From the NCBI RefSeq assembly GCF_021654285.1, contig NZ_JAKFZS010000044.1:1-34072 (forward strand): a stretch of DNA of 34,072 nucleotides, read 5' to 3'. A program made the position numbers and the translations under genes. The notes below the pieces were generated by a model, which was not told the DNA's origin, did no database searches, and saw only the letters and a list, made by a program, of their open reading frames with translations. Source of the stretch: Pseudoalteromonas luteoviolacea. GTDB lineage: Bacteria > Pseudomonadota > Gammaproteobacteria > Enterobacterales > Alteromonadaceae. Shown piece by piece: positions 6,935-15,354 of the stretch; position 1 is the stretch's first letter; every line of letters starts with the position of its first letter.

Positions 6935-8428
6935 ATGAATTTAACACCACACAGTCCTTTTTCTTCAAAAGCGAGTCAACTGCTAAGTTGGGGACACTGG
7001 TTTACTTTTGCTAACATAGGGCTGGTGCTTATTATTGCACTGGCCTATTTAGCAGCAGATGCAGCACCAAGCAGTGCGGTTGGCTGGGTATACATGATTG
7101 TAACCTGGGTAAGCCACACCAGCTTTATTACTTTTTGTGCCTTCGTGTTAACCGTGTTTCCACTGAGCTTAATCTTCCCTTACCCTCGGCATATACGAGG
7201 CATGGCTGCGCTCATTGCAACATTTGGTATATCTGTTTTATGTCTAGACGCATTTGTATATTATCAACATGGTTACCATTTAAGCTTTCAATCTTTATCG
7301 GAAATAATATCGCTGTTAATAGGCATGCTTAATAGCATGTCCATGCTAACCGTCGTTTTAATCTTCTTAGGGTTTATAGCCATATTAGGGTTTGAACTTG
7401 TGGTGGGAAATCATGCATGGCGGCATTTAGACAAACTCAAATCTTACAAATTTCCTAAATACGCGACTGCCTTCTTAGTTACTTGTTTTGCCACTAGTCA
7501 CCTAATGCATGTTTGGGCTGATGCGAATAACTATTTTGATGTCACCAAACAAGATAATGTTTTGCCACTTTCCTACCCCACTACAGCGAAAACATTATTA
7601 GCTAGACATGAGCTATTAGATTTAAATGAATACGAGCAAGCCAGAACTGTAAGGTTAGAAAACGCTACTTCTCATTTTCAGGTGCCAAATAATCTACAAT
7701 ATTGTGAATTTGATGCACCTGCTGTAGATATTTTTGTCTTAGACTCTATATCCAATACAGCAAACCAATTATCCAATAAAGACTTATTTAGTTACTCTCA
7801 TGTGTTAGTGCCCACTGATCCACAAGACCACTATTTTAATCTAATATATGGCCTGCCAGCTTACTATCGCGATACGATAACCGAGCAAAAGCTAACTCCA
7901 ATCTGGAACTCAAAAAACACATTATCTGTTGCCAGCGACAATGTTTTCGGTTACTTCAATGAACCGGAAAAAGACAGTAAAGTTAGATTTCACTTTACCT
8001 CTGAGCTGCCCAACCTTTCGGATGCTAGTGCGTACATCGTTATTGAGTACCCTGCGGGTAGTGAAATCGTAACGCAAACAACATTACATACTAACTTAAC
8101 CTATTTCTCAGATCATAACGGATTGATGCAGGGTACCGACATTATGTACACGTTGCTCGATAAGCATTTTAGTTGTGGTCAACTTGCGTCTCAAACCATG
8201 ATAGGCAACGTATCAGGTAGTAGTGAATTAAATCAAGGTGTGAACTATTCCCAAGGTGTTCTGATCACCTATAAGAAAGACCGCATTATATTGGTAAATC
8301 ATGATGGAAGGCATAAGCAAATATCTGCAAAGGAAGGGTTCCCTATTGAGCAAAAAATGGATATTCCCTTTCTCGTTCAGAGTATAAAATTACTCAAAAG
8401 ATTCACAGCAAAAGCACCCAATCAATAA
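6935..8428 (+). CDS. yejM: YejM/PbgA-like inner-membrane protein with a reduced periplasmic domain
   Basis: A 497-residue DUF3413 protein homologous to E. coli YejM (586 residues), an essential inner-membrane regulator of LPS synthesis acting through LapB/FtsH. The N-terminal half has five transmembrane segments (about 24-41, 53-80, 88-108, 125-152, 174-192) and clear family motifs: Leu-Leu-Ser-Trp-Gly-His-Trp-Phe, the stretch ending Val-Trp-Ala-Asp-Ala-Asn, and Leu-Pro-Leu-Ser-Tyr-Pro. The periplasmic part corresponds to the sulfatase-like domain but is roughly 90 residues shorter and strongly diverged. Only a Val-Leu-Asp strand near residue 270 and an Ile-Tyr-Gly-Leu-Pro-Ala-Tyr-Tyr segment remain recognisable. 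Alkaline-phosphatase-superfamily metal ligands are not apparent. The second half has no frameshift and ends at a clean terminator, so this looks like a genuine shortened form. Confidence 0.87.
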   Translation: MNLTPHSPFSSKASQLLSWGHWFTFANIGLVLIIALAYLAADAAPSSAVGWVYMIVTWVSHTSFITFCAFVLTVFPLSLIFPYPRHIRGMAALIATFGISVLCLDAFVYYQHGYHLSFQSLSEIISLLIGMLNSMSMLTVVLIFLGFIAILGFELVVGNHAWRHLDKLKSYKFPKYATAFLVTCFATSHLMHVWADANNYFDVTKQDNVLPLSYPTTAKTLLARHELLDLNEYEQARTVRLENATSHFQVPNNLQYCEFDAPAVDIFVLDSISNTANQLSNKDLFSYSHVLVPTDPQDHYFNLIYGLPAYYRDTITEQKLTPIWNSKNTLSVASDNVFGYFNEPEKDSKVRFHFTSELPNLSDASAYIVIEYPAGSEIVTQTTLHTNLTYFSDHNGLMQGTDIMYTLLDKHFSCGQLASQTMIGNVSGSSELNQGVNYSQGVLITYKKDRIILVNHDGRHKQISAKEGFPIEQKMDIPFLVQSIKLLKRFTAKAPNQ

Positions 8429-8439
8429 TTGGGTGCTTT
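8411..8439 (+). terminator. Hairpin terminator at the end of yejM
   Basis: A perfect 12-bp stem (8411-8422 with 8428-8439, loop CAATA) overlaps the yejM stop codon. The stem starts with AAA and ends with TTT, with only a short T run afterwards, so it is a plausible intrinsic terminator of the yejLM unit. Confidence 0.65.
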
Positions 8440-8525
8440 AACTGCAATTTCAGCTCTCATTTCAACGTAACCTTTTATTTTTTGTCTATAGTTAGGTAAT
8501 GCGCGACTACAGGGAAACGTCAGCT

Positions 8526-8999
8526 ATGAAATTTACTTTACTATTATGCTTTTTATTTTGTACCAATATCAGCTTCGCAAAAACGACGGTTTCTTATTAC
8601 AAATGCATTACTGACAAGAGCACCATCTTTAGCCAACACCCTTGTTCAAACAGCGCACAGCAGTACACACTGACTCACTCAGATCCACAAGCTACCATAC
8701 CCTCTGAGCAACATTTTAAGACATTAAATGAAATAGAGCGAAAGCAAATTATTCTTAACCTAAAAAATGCGCTTCGTGCAAAAAAACAGCATGCCGCAAT
8801 ACTTGGCCGAAAACGTGATGAAGCAGCCAGAAAGCAGCAACGCCGTGTGACTCGTTTGATGGATGATGACAAACGAAAAGCCACAGTGAAAGATGTAAAA
8901 AAGCAATTAAAGACAATAAATAAAGATTACTTGAAAAGAGTAAAAGTCCTGAATAAAGAAATTGCACAGATTGAGAAAAAGCTGAAGCGGCTAGAGTAA
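8526..8999 (+). CDS. Exported DUF4124-like protein with a coiled-coil C-terminus
   Basis: A small predicted periplasmic protein of 157 residues. Residues 1-18 form a signal peptide ending Ser-Phe-Ala. The next 25 residues hold the DUF4124-type pattern Tyr-Tyr-Lys-Cys ... Thr-Ile-Phe-Ser-Gln-His-Pro-Cys, with two Cys probably forming a disulfide. The rest is very rich in Lys, Arg and Glu with heptad-like spacing, consistent with a coiled coil. The ATG at 8526 is chosen because it gives a normal signal peptide; the in-frame ATG at 8499 adds a charged tail in front. Function is unknown; this domain is common in small envelope proteins of gammaproteobacteria. It is a single-gene unit between yejM and aceK. 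Confidence 0.72.
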   Translation: MKFTLLLCFLFCTNISFAKTTVSYYKCITDKSTIFSQHPCSNSAQQYTLTHSDPQATIPSEQHFKTLNEIERKQIILNLKNALRAKKQHAAILGRKRDEAARKQQRRVTRLMDDDKRKATVKDVKKQLKTINKDYLKRVKVLNKEIAQIEKKLKRLE

Positions 9000-9153
9000 T
9001 AAAATGGCCCATGATTAAGTCATTTCCCCTGAATTTAGAAGTCCTTTCATAAAATACTATATACCATGAACTTGTTATGACAGTGATTGTGCATATTTGC
9101 AAAAATTGACCAATTCAAGCTAGAGTGTAAGAAAATTAAGCTATATGCTCTTT

Positions 9154-9181
9154 TTGCTATGGCTTGAAACCCTTGGATAAT
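9154..9181 (+). promoter_or_regulatory. Candidate aceK promoter
   Basis: TTGCTA (9154-9159), a 16-base spacer and GATAAT (9176-9181) resemble a sigma-70 promoter. Predicted transcription near 9188 leaves a leader of about 48 bases with a strong AAGGAAG site ahead of the ATG at 9236. The presence of a promoter right in front supports aceK being expressed independently of aceBA here. Confidence 0.4.
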
Positions 9182-9235
9182 AATACCTATTTTTAACTTT
9201 GAGCAGGGTTAGTTTATTTGAAAAAGGAAGCTTTT

Positions 9236-10969
9236 ATGGGCCCTCAAGATATTGCGTTTTTAATTATTTCTGGCTTTAAAAAGCACTATGCTCTTTTTCA
9301 AAGCATCACAGCACAGGCACCAGATGCGTTCATATCACAGCAATGGGCCAATATAGAGCGGATCAGTAAAGCGCGGATCAGCCATTACGATGAACGCATA
9401 CAAGAAACCGTCGAAGTACTAAAACTACAATTCCCGACCAAACAAATTTGCAGTCACTTATGGCTCCAAGTAAAAGAAGCCTACATTGAGTTATTGACTT
9501 TTCACCCTCAAGCAGAGCTTGCAGAAACATTTTACAACTCGGTGTTTTGCCACCTATTCCACCATAGCTATTTCAACAATGACTATATATTTGTTGATAG
9601 TTCAAAAAAAGGCGTGCCATTGCTCCCCATTGAAGCAGAGTATCGAAGCTACTTTCCTGTTATCGAGGGTCTACGCAAAACAATTGAGCAAATTATTAAA
9701 GATACCGGCTTTTTTGATGACTTTCATGACCTTGAGCATGATATCCGACTTTTACAAAGAGCCTTTTTGAAACAAGCGCCCAACACACATCACCAGCATT
9801 TTAGAATGCGTTTTGATATTTTAAAGGCACCATTTTATCGCAATAAAAGCGCATACATTGTCGGAAGAGTCATTTCTTGTTCTGGTGTGCAGCCGTTTAT
9901 AATCGCTCTATTACACCATCCAAGCGGTAAATTAAAAATAGATGCATTAATTACACAAGCCTCTCAAATGAGCTTAATATTTGGCTTTGCTCGCGCTTAT
10001 TTTTTAGTAGAGACACGCGCACCGTCAGCGATGGTAGGATTTTTAAATCAATTAATGCCCAGTAAAACTGTTGCGGAACTATACAATTCAATTGGTTTTC
10101 ATAAGCACGGAAAAAATGAATTTTACCGTGAATTCTTGCTGCATCAAAAACACAACCCTGAGCGCTTTACTGTCGCCCCCGGCACACCAGGCATGGTCAT
10201 GCTAGTGTTTACTTTGCCGACTTTTCCATACGTATTTAAAGTCATAAAAGACAAATTCGCGCCGAGCAAACCGTTTGGTAAAGAGACAGTTTTAGCGAGA
10301 TACCAGCTGGTCAAAAACCATGATAGAGTCGGTCGAATGGCTGACACGTTAGAATATTCAAATGTAGTCATTCCCAAAAATCGTATAGATCCAGATTTAC
10401 TCGATGTAATAAAAGAAAAAATCGCACAAAATATCATAGAAGACGATACGTTCATCACCATTAAGCACTTGTATATTGAAAGACGTATCACACCTCTCAA
10501 TCTTTTTATACAAGATGCAACTGATGAGCAAATAGATCATGTTATCGAAGATTACGGCAATGCCATCAAAGAGATGTTACAAGTTAATATTTTTCCAGGT
10601 GACATGCTCTTAAAAAACTTTGGTGTCAGTCGACACAATCGCGTGATCTTTTATGACTATGACGAGGTACAATACCTTACACAAATGTCATTTAAAGCGC
10701 TGCCCAAGGTATCGCTCGACGATTTATATTCAGGACAATCTACACCATCGGTTGCACCCAATGATGTATTTCCCGAGCAAATGTGTACATTTGTACTGAC
10801 AAACCCTAAACTCAAGGCTGCTTTTGAGCGCCACCACCCAGAACTTATGACGCCGATGTATTGGCAACAAGTTCAACGGGATATACGACAACATATCACC
10901 AAACATGTTTATCCATACCCGCAAAGTCAGCGGTTTGGACATCACAATAACAAGAAAGGAACATTGTGA
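9236..10969 (+). CDS. aceK: Isocitrate dehydrogenase kinase/phosphatase AceK
   Basis: A bifunctional enzyme that phosphorylates and dephosphorylates isocitrate dehydrogenase, directing carbon between the TCA cycle and the glyoxylate bypass. The 577-residue length matches E. coli AceK (578). The ATP-binding region begins with Ala-Pro-Gly-Thr-Pro-Gly-Met-Val-Met at about 314-322, with the likely ATP-binding Lys335 in Val-Phe-Lys-Val-Ile-Lys-Asp. The catalytic segment has Phe-Pro-Gly-Asp-Met-Leu (Asp456), Lys-Asn-Phe-Gly-Val (Asn461) and Phe-Tyr-Asp-Tyr-Asp-Glu (Asp474). The ATG at 9236 follows AAGGAAG by five bases, preferred over an in-frame TTG at 9218. No aceB or aceA lies nearby, unlike the enteric aceBAK operon. 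Its stop overlaps the LysR start by four bases (GTGA). Confidence 0.97.
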   Translation: MGPQDIAFLIISGFKKHYALFQSITAQAPDAFISQQWANIERISKARISHYDERIQETVEVLKLQFPTKQICSHLWLQVKEAYIELLTFHPQAELAETFYNSVFCHLFHHSYFNNDYIFVDSSKKGVPLLPIEAEYRSYFPVIEGLRKTIEQIIKDTGFFDDFHDLEHDIRLLQRAFLKQAPNTHHQHFRMRFDILKAPFYRNKSAYIVGRVISCSGVQPFIIALLHHPSGKLKIDALITQASQMSLIFGFARAYFLVETRAPSAMVGFLNQLMPSKTVAELYNSIGFHKHGKNEFYREFLLHQKHNPERFTVAPGTPGMVMLVFTLPTFPYVFKVIKDKFAPSKPFGKETVLARYQLVKNHDRVGRMADTLEYSNVVIPKNRIDPDLLDVIKEKIAQNIIEDDTFITIKHLYIERRITPLNLFIQDATDEQIDHVIEDYGNAIKEMLQVNIFPGDMLLKNFGVSRHNRVIFYDYDEVQYLTQMSFKALPKVSLDDLYSGQSTPSVAPNDVFPEQMCTFVLTNPKLKAAFERHHPELMTPMYWQQVQRDIRQHITKHVYPYPQSQRFGHHNNKKGTL

Positions 10970-11904
10970 ACATTAGCAAAATTGACCTCAACTTACTGGT
11001 ATACTTAGACACTCTACTCAGAGAGTGTAATGTAACACGTGCAGCTAACCAGCTAAGTATCACACAACCTGCAATGAGTAATGGTCTAAAGAGACTGAGA
11101 AACTTATTTAATGATCCCATACTCGTGCGCACCAGTGAAGGCATGGTACCCACCGAGCGAGCGTTAGAATTGCAACCTGTCATACGTGGGATCTTAATGA
11201 CTCTAGAAGAAACGCTCGCCCCAAATAGAGAATTTGAAGCAAGTCAAAGTAAACGCGTTTTTCGTATTATGGCAAGCGATTATGCTGCAAGCACACTCGC
11301 CCCCAAGCTACTGGCCAAGCTACATAATGAAGCGCCAGATACCACGCTAGATATACTAACTCCCAGCGATGTCACTTTTCATGATGTTGAAAATGGTAAA
11401 GTGGATATGGCAATCAATCGATTTGAGAACCTGCCTCAATCGTTCCACCATAAACAAATTTGGAAAGATAGCTTTAGTTGCCTAGTCAAATCCGATAATC
11501 CGATTAAAGAAGATTTCACGCTAGACGCTTATTTAAATGCACGCCATATTTGGGTGAGTAAAACCGGTTTCGGTGTCGGTGTCGGCATGAACCCGGAAGA
11601 TGTCCAAAAGCTAGGCTGGGTAGATGAAGCACTAGCAAACTTTGGTAAACACCGAAACATTGCCACCTTCACACGTAACTATCATGTTGCAATCCATCTT
11701 GCCAAAGAACAGAATTTGATTGCGACACTGCCATCAAAGGCTGCCAACATATACAGAGATGATAACTCGTTAGCCATTTTGGAGCCCCCGTTTCCTATTC
11801 CTCCCTTCGAGCTAGATATGATTTGGAGCCCACTACTTCACCGCGATGCTAGCCATGTGTGGTTGAGACAAAAAATTGCAGAAGTGGCAGAGGAAATAAA
11901 ATGA
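10966..11904 (+). CDS. LysR-family transcriptional regulator
   Basis: A 312-residue regulator of normal LysR length. The N-terminal winged helix-turn-helix spans about residues 4-62, with Leu-Asn-Leu-Leu-Val-Tyr-Leu-Asp-Thr-Leu-Leu, Ala-Ala-Asn-Gln-Leu-Ser-Ile-Thr-Gln-Pro-Ala-Met-Ser and Phe-Asn-Asp-Pro-Ile-Leu-Val-Arg; it resembles the NodD/LeuO branch. The C-terminal 220 residues form the effector-binding domain, starting near Arg-Ile-Met-Ala-Ser-Asp-Tyr. The GTG start at 10966 overlaps the aceK stop (GTGA) and has AAAGGA upstream inside aceK. Its own stop overlaps the carboxypeptidase ATG (ATGA). LysR genes are often divergent from their targets; this one lies within an operon. The inducer and targets are not inferable from sequence. 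Confidence 0.93.
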   Translation: MNISKIDLNLLVYLDTLLRECNVTRAANQLSITQPAMSNGLKRLRNLFNDPILVRTSEGMVPTERALELQPVIRGILMTLEETLAPNREFEASQSKRVFRIMASDYAASTLAPKLLAKLHNEAPDTTLDILTPSDVTFHDVENGKVDMAINRFENLPQSFHHKQIWKDSFSCLVKSDNPIKEDFTLDAYLNARHIWVSKTGFGVGVGMNPEDVQKLGWVDEALANFGKHRNIATFTRNYHVAIHLAKEQNLIATLPSKAANIYRDDNSLAILEPPFPIPPFELDMIWSPLLHRDASHVWLRQKIAEVAEEIK

Positions 11905-13376
11905 TGACGACAAAAAACTATAACAAGCTCATCGAACACTACCACTCTATTGATAACTTTGAGCACCTGAGTGCAATTTGTAGTTGGGATCAGGCTGCAA
12001 TGATGCCATCAGGCGGGGCTGATAGCCGAGCTGAAGCCATGGCAGAGCTAGCTGTTCACCTTCACTCACTTCATACTACGCCGCAGCTCGCCGAACTCTT
12101 CGAATCAGTTAAAGACGAAGAGTTAAGCGAATATCAGCAAGCCAGTGTAAGAGAGATGCGCAGAACTTGGCAAATGCGCACGGTACTACCAGTTGATTTG
12201 GTCAAAGCCAAAAGCTTAGTGGGTGCCAAATGTGAACACCAATGGCGAACACAAAGAGCAGAAAACGACTGGCAAGGCTTCGTTAAAAACTTTGAGCCAG
12301 TCGTAAAGCTTAGCCAAGAAGAAGCGCAGATCAGAGCAAGCGCGAATAATCTGACGCCCTATGATGCAATGTTAGATATTTATGAACCAGGTATGAGCAG
12401 CGAAGAACTTGATCAACTGTTCAAAGACATAACTGGCTGGTTACCACAGCTTATCCAAGAAACCAGACAAATACCGCCACCAGCAACGCATGTATCTTAT
12501 CCAGTAAAGCAGCAAGAACTGCTAGCGCATGAGCTCATGACAATACTCGGATTTGATTTTGACCACGGTAGATTGGACACTAGCGTTCACCCATTTTGTG
12601 GCGGAACAAGTCAAGATACCAGAATAACAACACGGTATGATGAAGATGAATTCATCAACGCAATGATGGGCGTGATCCACGAGACAGGACACGCATGTTA
12701 TGAGCAAAACTTGCCAACACCTCTGAATAAGTTACCTGCAGGTAAACCCCGCTCTATGGCCATTCACGAGTCGCAATCCTTATTTTATGAAATGCAAATA
12801 GCGAGAAGCCCTGAGTTTATAGCTCTAATAAGTGAACTTGCGGCACGCCACTTCCCCAACTATGCATCAATAAATACGACTCAAAAATTACAGCAGAACC
12901 TGCAGTGCGTTACCCCTAGTTTAATTCGTGTTGATGCTGATGAAGTCACCTACCCAGCACACATTATCTTACGCTATGAAATAGAAAGAGATATCATTAA
13001 CGGCAAGATTAATTGTCAGGACATTCCTGAGCTTTGGGATAACAAAATGTCCACACTATTGGGGCTTTCAACAAAAGGCAATTACAAAAATGGTTGTATG
13101 CAAGACATACACTGGACAGATGGAAGTTTCGGATACTTCCCAAGTTACACGCTAGGCGCTATGTATGCTGCACAATTTAAACATGCTATGAGCCAATCTA
13201 TCGATATTGCAACACAGATCAATAATCGAGATTTCAAACCTATTTATGATTGGCTAAACACGCATATTTGGCAAAAAGCGAGTTTGTTACCAACAAATGA
13301 GCTAGTGCTCAAAGCGACGGGATCTTCGCTCAATGCTCAGATCTTTAAGGAACATTTACAGAAACGTTACACTTAG
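11901..13376 (+). CDS. M32-family metallocarboxypeptidase
   Basis: A 491-residue zinc carboxypeptidase of the M32 family (Taq carboxypeptidase type), cytosolic, releasing C-terminal amino acids with broad specificity. The metal site is intact: His260-Glu261-Thr-Gly-His264, with a third ligand Glu290 in Ala-Ile-His-Glu-Ser-Gln-Ser-Leu-Phe-Tyr-Glu. Other family blocks are Asp-Thr-Ser-Val-His-Pro-Phe and Asp-x-Arg-Ile-Thr-Thr-Arg-Tyr just before the HExxH, and Arg-Val-Asp-Ala-Asp-Glu-Val-Thr-Tyr-Pro after it. There is no signal peptide. The ATG at 11901 overlaps the LysR stop (ATGA) and follows AGAGGAA. It is the third gene of the aceK operon, suggesting coupled translation with the regulator. 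Confidence 0.94.
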   Translation: MMTTKNYNKLIEHYHSIDNFEHLSAICSWDQAAMMPSGGADSRAEAMAELAVHLHSLHTTPQLAELFESVKDEELSEYQQASVREMRRTWQMRTVLPVDLVKAKSLVGAKCEHQWRTQRAENDWQGFVKNFEPVVKLSQEEAQIRASANNLTPYDAMLDIYEPGMSSEELDQLFKDITGWLPQLIQETRQIPPPATHVSYPVKQQELLAHELMTILGFDFDHGRLDTSVHPFCGGTSQDTRITTRYDEDEFINAMMGVIHETGHACYEQNLPTPLNKLPAGKPRSMAIHESQSLFYEMQIARSPEFIALISELAARHFPNYASINTTQKLQQNLQCVTPSLIRVDADEVTYPAHIILRYEIERDIINGKINCQDIPELWDNKMSTLLGLSTKGNYKNGCMQDIHWTDGSFGYFPSYTLGAMYAAQFKHAMSQSIDIATQINNRDFKPIYDWLNTHIWQKASLLPTNELVLKATGSSLNAQIFKEHLQKRYT

Positions 13377-13394
13377 AGCCAAAAGTCGTTAATT

Positions 13395-13422
13395 TGAGGC
13401 AAGCTGCTACGCATTTGCCTCA
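13395..13422. terminator. Hairpin between convergent carboxypeptidase and hypothetical genes
   Basis: An 8-bp perfect stem (TGAGGCAA at 13395-13402 with TTGCCTCA at 13415-13422) with a 12-base loop sits at the convergent junction and includes the minus-strand stop. No U-tract follows on the plus strand, so termination strength is uncertain. Confidence 0.4.
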
Positions 13423-13769
13423 TGCTTTACTTTATTGGCCATATTAATCTTATTTACCAAAAACTGTGCCGTTTCTTGAAGGGGGGCGTCTTCAATTTGC
13501 TGCATTCTATGGTCTATAAAGCCTTGCAATCTACCACTTTTCAATGCCAGCAGACACTTACTTATTGACTCATCAACATACTCGTTTAAAGGGGTTGAGC
13601 CACTCCAATGTAAAGAATTGGCCCATTGCAAAACATGACTAAGCTCGCTCGGCTTAATTTCTCCACATATGCATTGTGACATTAATGCAATATCAAGTAG
13701 CGACTCTTTTTGCAGCTGTTCAACACACACTCCACTGTCGAGATGCGATAGCAATTGTTCAAACTTCAT
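13407..13769 (-). CDS. Hypothetical cytosolic protein, 120 residues
   Basis: I do not recognise this family. It starts at the ATG at 13769 with a strong Shine-Dalgarno (AGGAG) five to six bases upstream; an upstream in-frame extension lacks such a site. No signal peptide or membrane segment is seen. The sequence is rich in Leu, Gln, Glu and Ser and looks all-helical, with two Cys in a Cys-Ile-Cys pattern near residue 36 and further single Cys. The C-terminus is charged and ends Val-Lys-His-Glu-Ala. It is convergent with the carboxypeptidase and divergent from the solute-binding-like gene at 13910. Codon use resembles neighbouring genes. Function cannot be assigned. Confidence 0.6.
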   Translation of the reverse strand: MKFEQLLSHLDSGVCVEQLQKESLLDIALMSQCICGEIKPSELSHVLQWANSLHWSGSTPLNEYVDESISKCLLALKSGRLQGFIDHRMQQIEDAPLQETAQFLVNKINMANKVKHEANA

Positions 13770-13909
13770 TTTTGACTCCTTCAATTGACGGCATGCCTTT
13801 GATGGCGATAGTACGAACATATAAAACTCCACCGACAATGTCACTTAAAAAATATACAAGTTGCGAACCATGCACTAGCCTTAGAATTGGGTAAATAAAA
13901 TGGTCTGAA

Positions 13910-14773
13910 ATGTTTAAAAAGCTCGGCTTTATCGCATTACTCAGTGTTAGTCATTACTGCTTTTCTAAAGCAAATAACGAAATCTCTGTTCCAGTGAATA
14001 GAGATATTTATGGATATGCACAAACTATTTTAAATACACAGGACCTCGACAGTATCTCTCCAGACATATTTGATCACCCACTCTGCCAACGAGATGTTGT
14101 CGACTTAATTATCATTCAAAAAGCACTACAAGTTGGCAAAGCAGACGTAACTTTAAATTTCTTTATGATCGATCACGAAGAACGAGAAGAAATCTTACTG
14201 CAATCTGGAATGTCGATGGTTAGCGTGGACACAATATGGTTATCTCAAGCCAAAGCTTTGGGCGACAGTGTATTCATCTCTTCTCCTATTATTAGAAAAG
14301 GCGAGTACTTTGCAGGCATTTATACAGCTCAGAGCAGGGCTAAAACATTAGCATCAGAAATAAAGCAGGACTTTTCAAATGTGACTGTCGTAAGTAATAA
14401 AGCGTGGTCAGTCGACTGGTCTACCATCAAACAACTCAACCCAAAACAGCTATTTAATGAATCAGACTGGACAATGATGGCGCGATTGGTAAGCAATGAA
14501 TGGGTGGATATTATGCTCATACCATTCAATAATCAAACCCCTTTCAGGTACGCAGGAAAAGGTTACAAAGTTGAAGCAGTTCAAGGTGTTAAAGTTGCAC
14601 TACAAGATAGCCGCCACTTTGTAATAAGCAAAAAGTACCAAAACAGTCAAGCTGTTTTCGACTCCCTACAATTGGGAATAAAACAACTCAGAACCAACAG
14701 TTTTATCGAAGAATCATATCAAAAATGCGGGTTTCTAAACATTTTGGTTGATGAATGGCGAGAAATACCCTAG
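13910..14773 (+). CDS. Periplasmic solute-binding-like protein
   Basis: A 287-residue exported protein with a signal peptide of about 20 residues (Lys-Lys then a Leu/Ile/Val stretch ending His-Tyr-Cys-Phe-Ser-Lys-Ala). The body has the alternating alpha/beta pattern of type 2 periplasmic binding proteins as in ABC amino-acid receptors (SBP_bac_3): an early Leu-Cys-Gln-Arg-Asp-Val segment, a central Lys-Ala-Asp-Val-Thr-Leu-Asn-Phe-Phe, Ser-Ser-Pro-Ile and a late Asn-Ser-Gln-Ala-Val-Phe-Asp-Ser-Leu. No permease or ATPase gene is near, so it may be a sensor or orphan receptor. The ATG at 13910 has no obvious Shine-Dalgarno site. The ligand is unknown. Confidence 0.62.
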   Translation: MFKKLGFIALLSVSHYCFSKANNEISVPVNRDIYGYAQTILNTQDLDSISPDIFDHPLCQRDVVDLIIIQKALQVGKADVTLNFFMIDHEEREEILLQSGMSMVSVDTIWLSQAKALGDSVFISSPIIRKGEYFAGIYTAQSRAKTLASEIKQDFSNVTVVSNKAWSVDWSTIKQLNPKQLFNESDWTMMARLVSNEWVDIMLIPFNNQTPFRYAGKGYKVEAVQGVKVALQDSRHFVISKKYQNSQAVFDSLQLGIKQLRTNSFIEESYQKCGFLNILVDEWREIP

Positions 14774-14880
14774 AAAAATCGTATTTTAAACTATTGATGC
14801 CCAGATCCATATTTACTCCATTTTGTTCCAATATCTTTCCCAAACTTAAAAAAAACACCAATAGGAAATAGGAATTTAAA

Positions 14881-15291
14881 ATGAAAGAACTGAGGCTGCA
14901 AGTTAATATTGTATTCTACTTAATCGTAATGCTTGCTTCATTAGCACTGCTAAGTGCGGCAAAATTATTTATGGATATGCAATTATCAAGTTTGGCGACT
15001 CTACAGTTCGTTATCGCTATTTCAGCAATTTTCATGGCACTTGTACATCTAATGCTCACCTTATCAGGGCAGAAAAAGGTGACTATTTGCAATCAAGGAA
15101 TCTCATACTTAAATCTTTTCGCGAGAAGAAAGTTTGTTCCATCTGAAGAAATCACAAAGTTAACCACTCGTAACTGCTTAGGGTTAAAAGTGATCCAAGT
15201 TCACACCCATGAGAAAACGATTACCCTATTGGCATTCAAAATAACCAAAGCACAAAAGAAATCACTGGTTCAGCTTGGCTACTTAGCTTAA
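14881..15291 (+). CDS. Two-transmembrane hypothetical protein with a C-terminal cytosolic domain
   Basis: A 136-residue protein with two hydrophobic segments (about residues 10-28 and 38-60) and a short beta-rich tail (about 65-136) with alternating hydrophobic strands, compatible with a PH-like or small barrel domain. The pattern Tyr-Leu-Asn-Leu-Phe-x-Arg-Arg-Lys-Phe-Val-Pro-x-Glu-Glu-Ile resembles bacterial proteins described as having a membrane-anchored PH domain; I state this as a resemblance, not an assignment. The start follows AGGAA at normal spacing. The gene lies alone between the solute-binding-like and M14 genes, with about 60-110 bp to each neighbour. Function is unknown. Confidence 0.6.
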   Translation: MKELRLQVNIVFYLIVMLASLALLSAAKLFMDMQLSSLATLQFVIAISAIFMALVHLMLTLSGQKKVTICNQGISYLNLFARRKFVPSEEITKLTTRNCLGLKVIQVHTHEKTITLLAFKITKAQKKSLVQLGYLA

Positions 15292-15354
15292 AAGTTTGCC
15301 ATCTAAAGATAAACTGCATAGCATGCTGCGCACAGGTCAAAACAGAGTCAAATC

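Noticed and set aside
8755..9102. A 115-codon minus-strand frame near the DUF4124-like gene
   Set aside because: It is mostly antisense to the DUF4124-like gene, which has a signal peptide and conserved Cys pattern; the reverse frame has neither.
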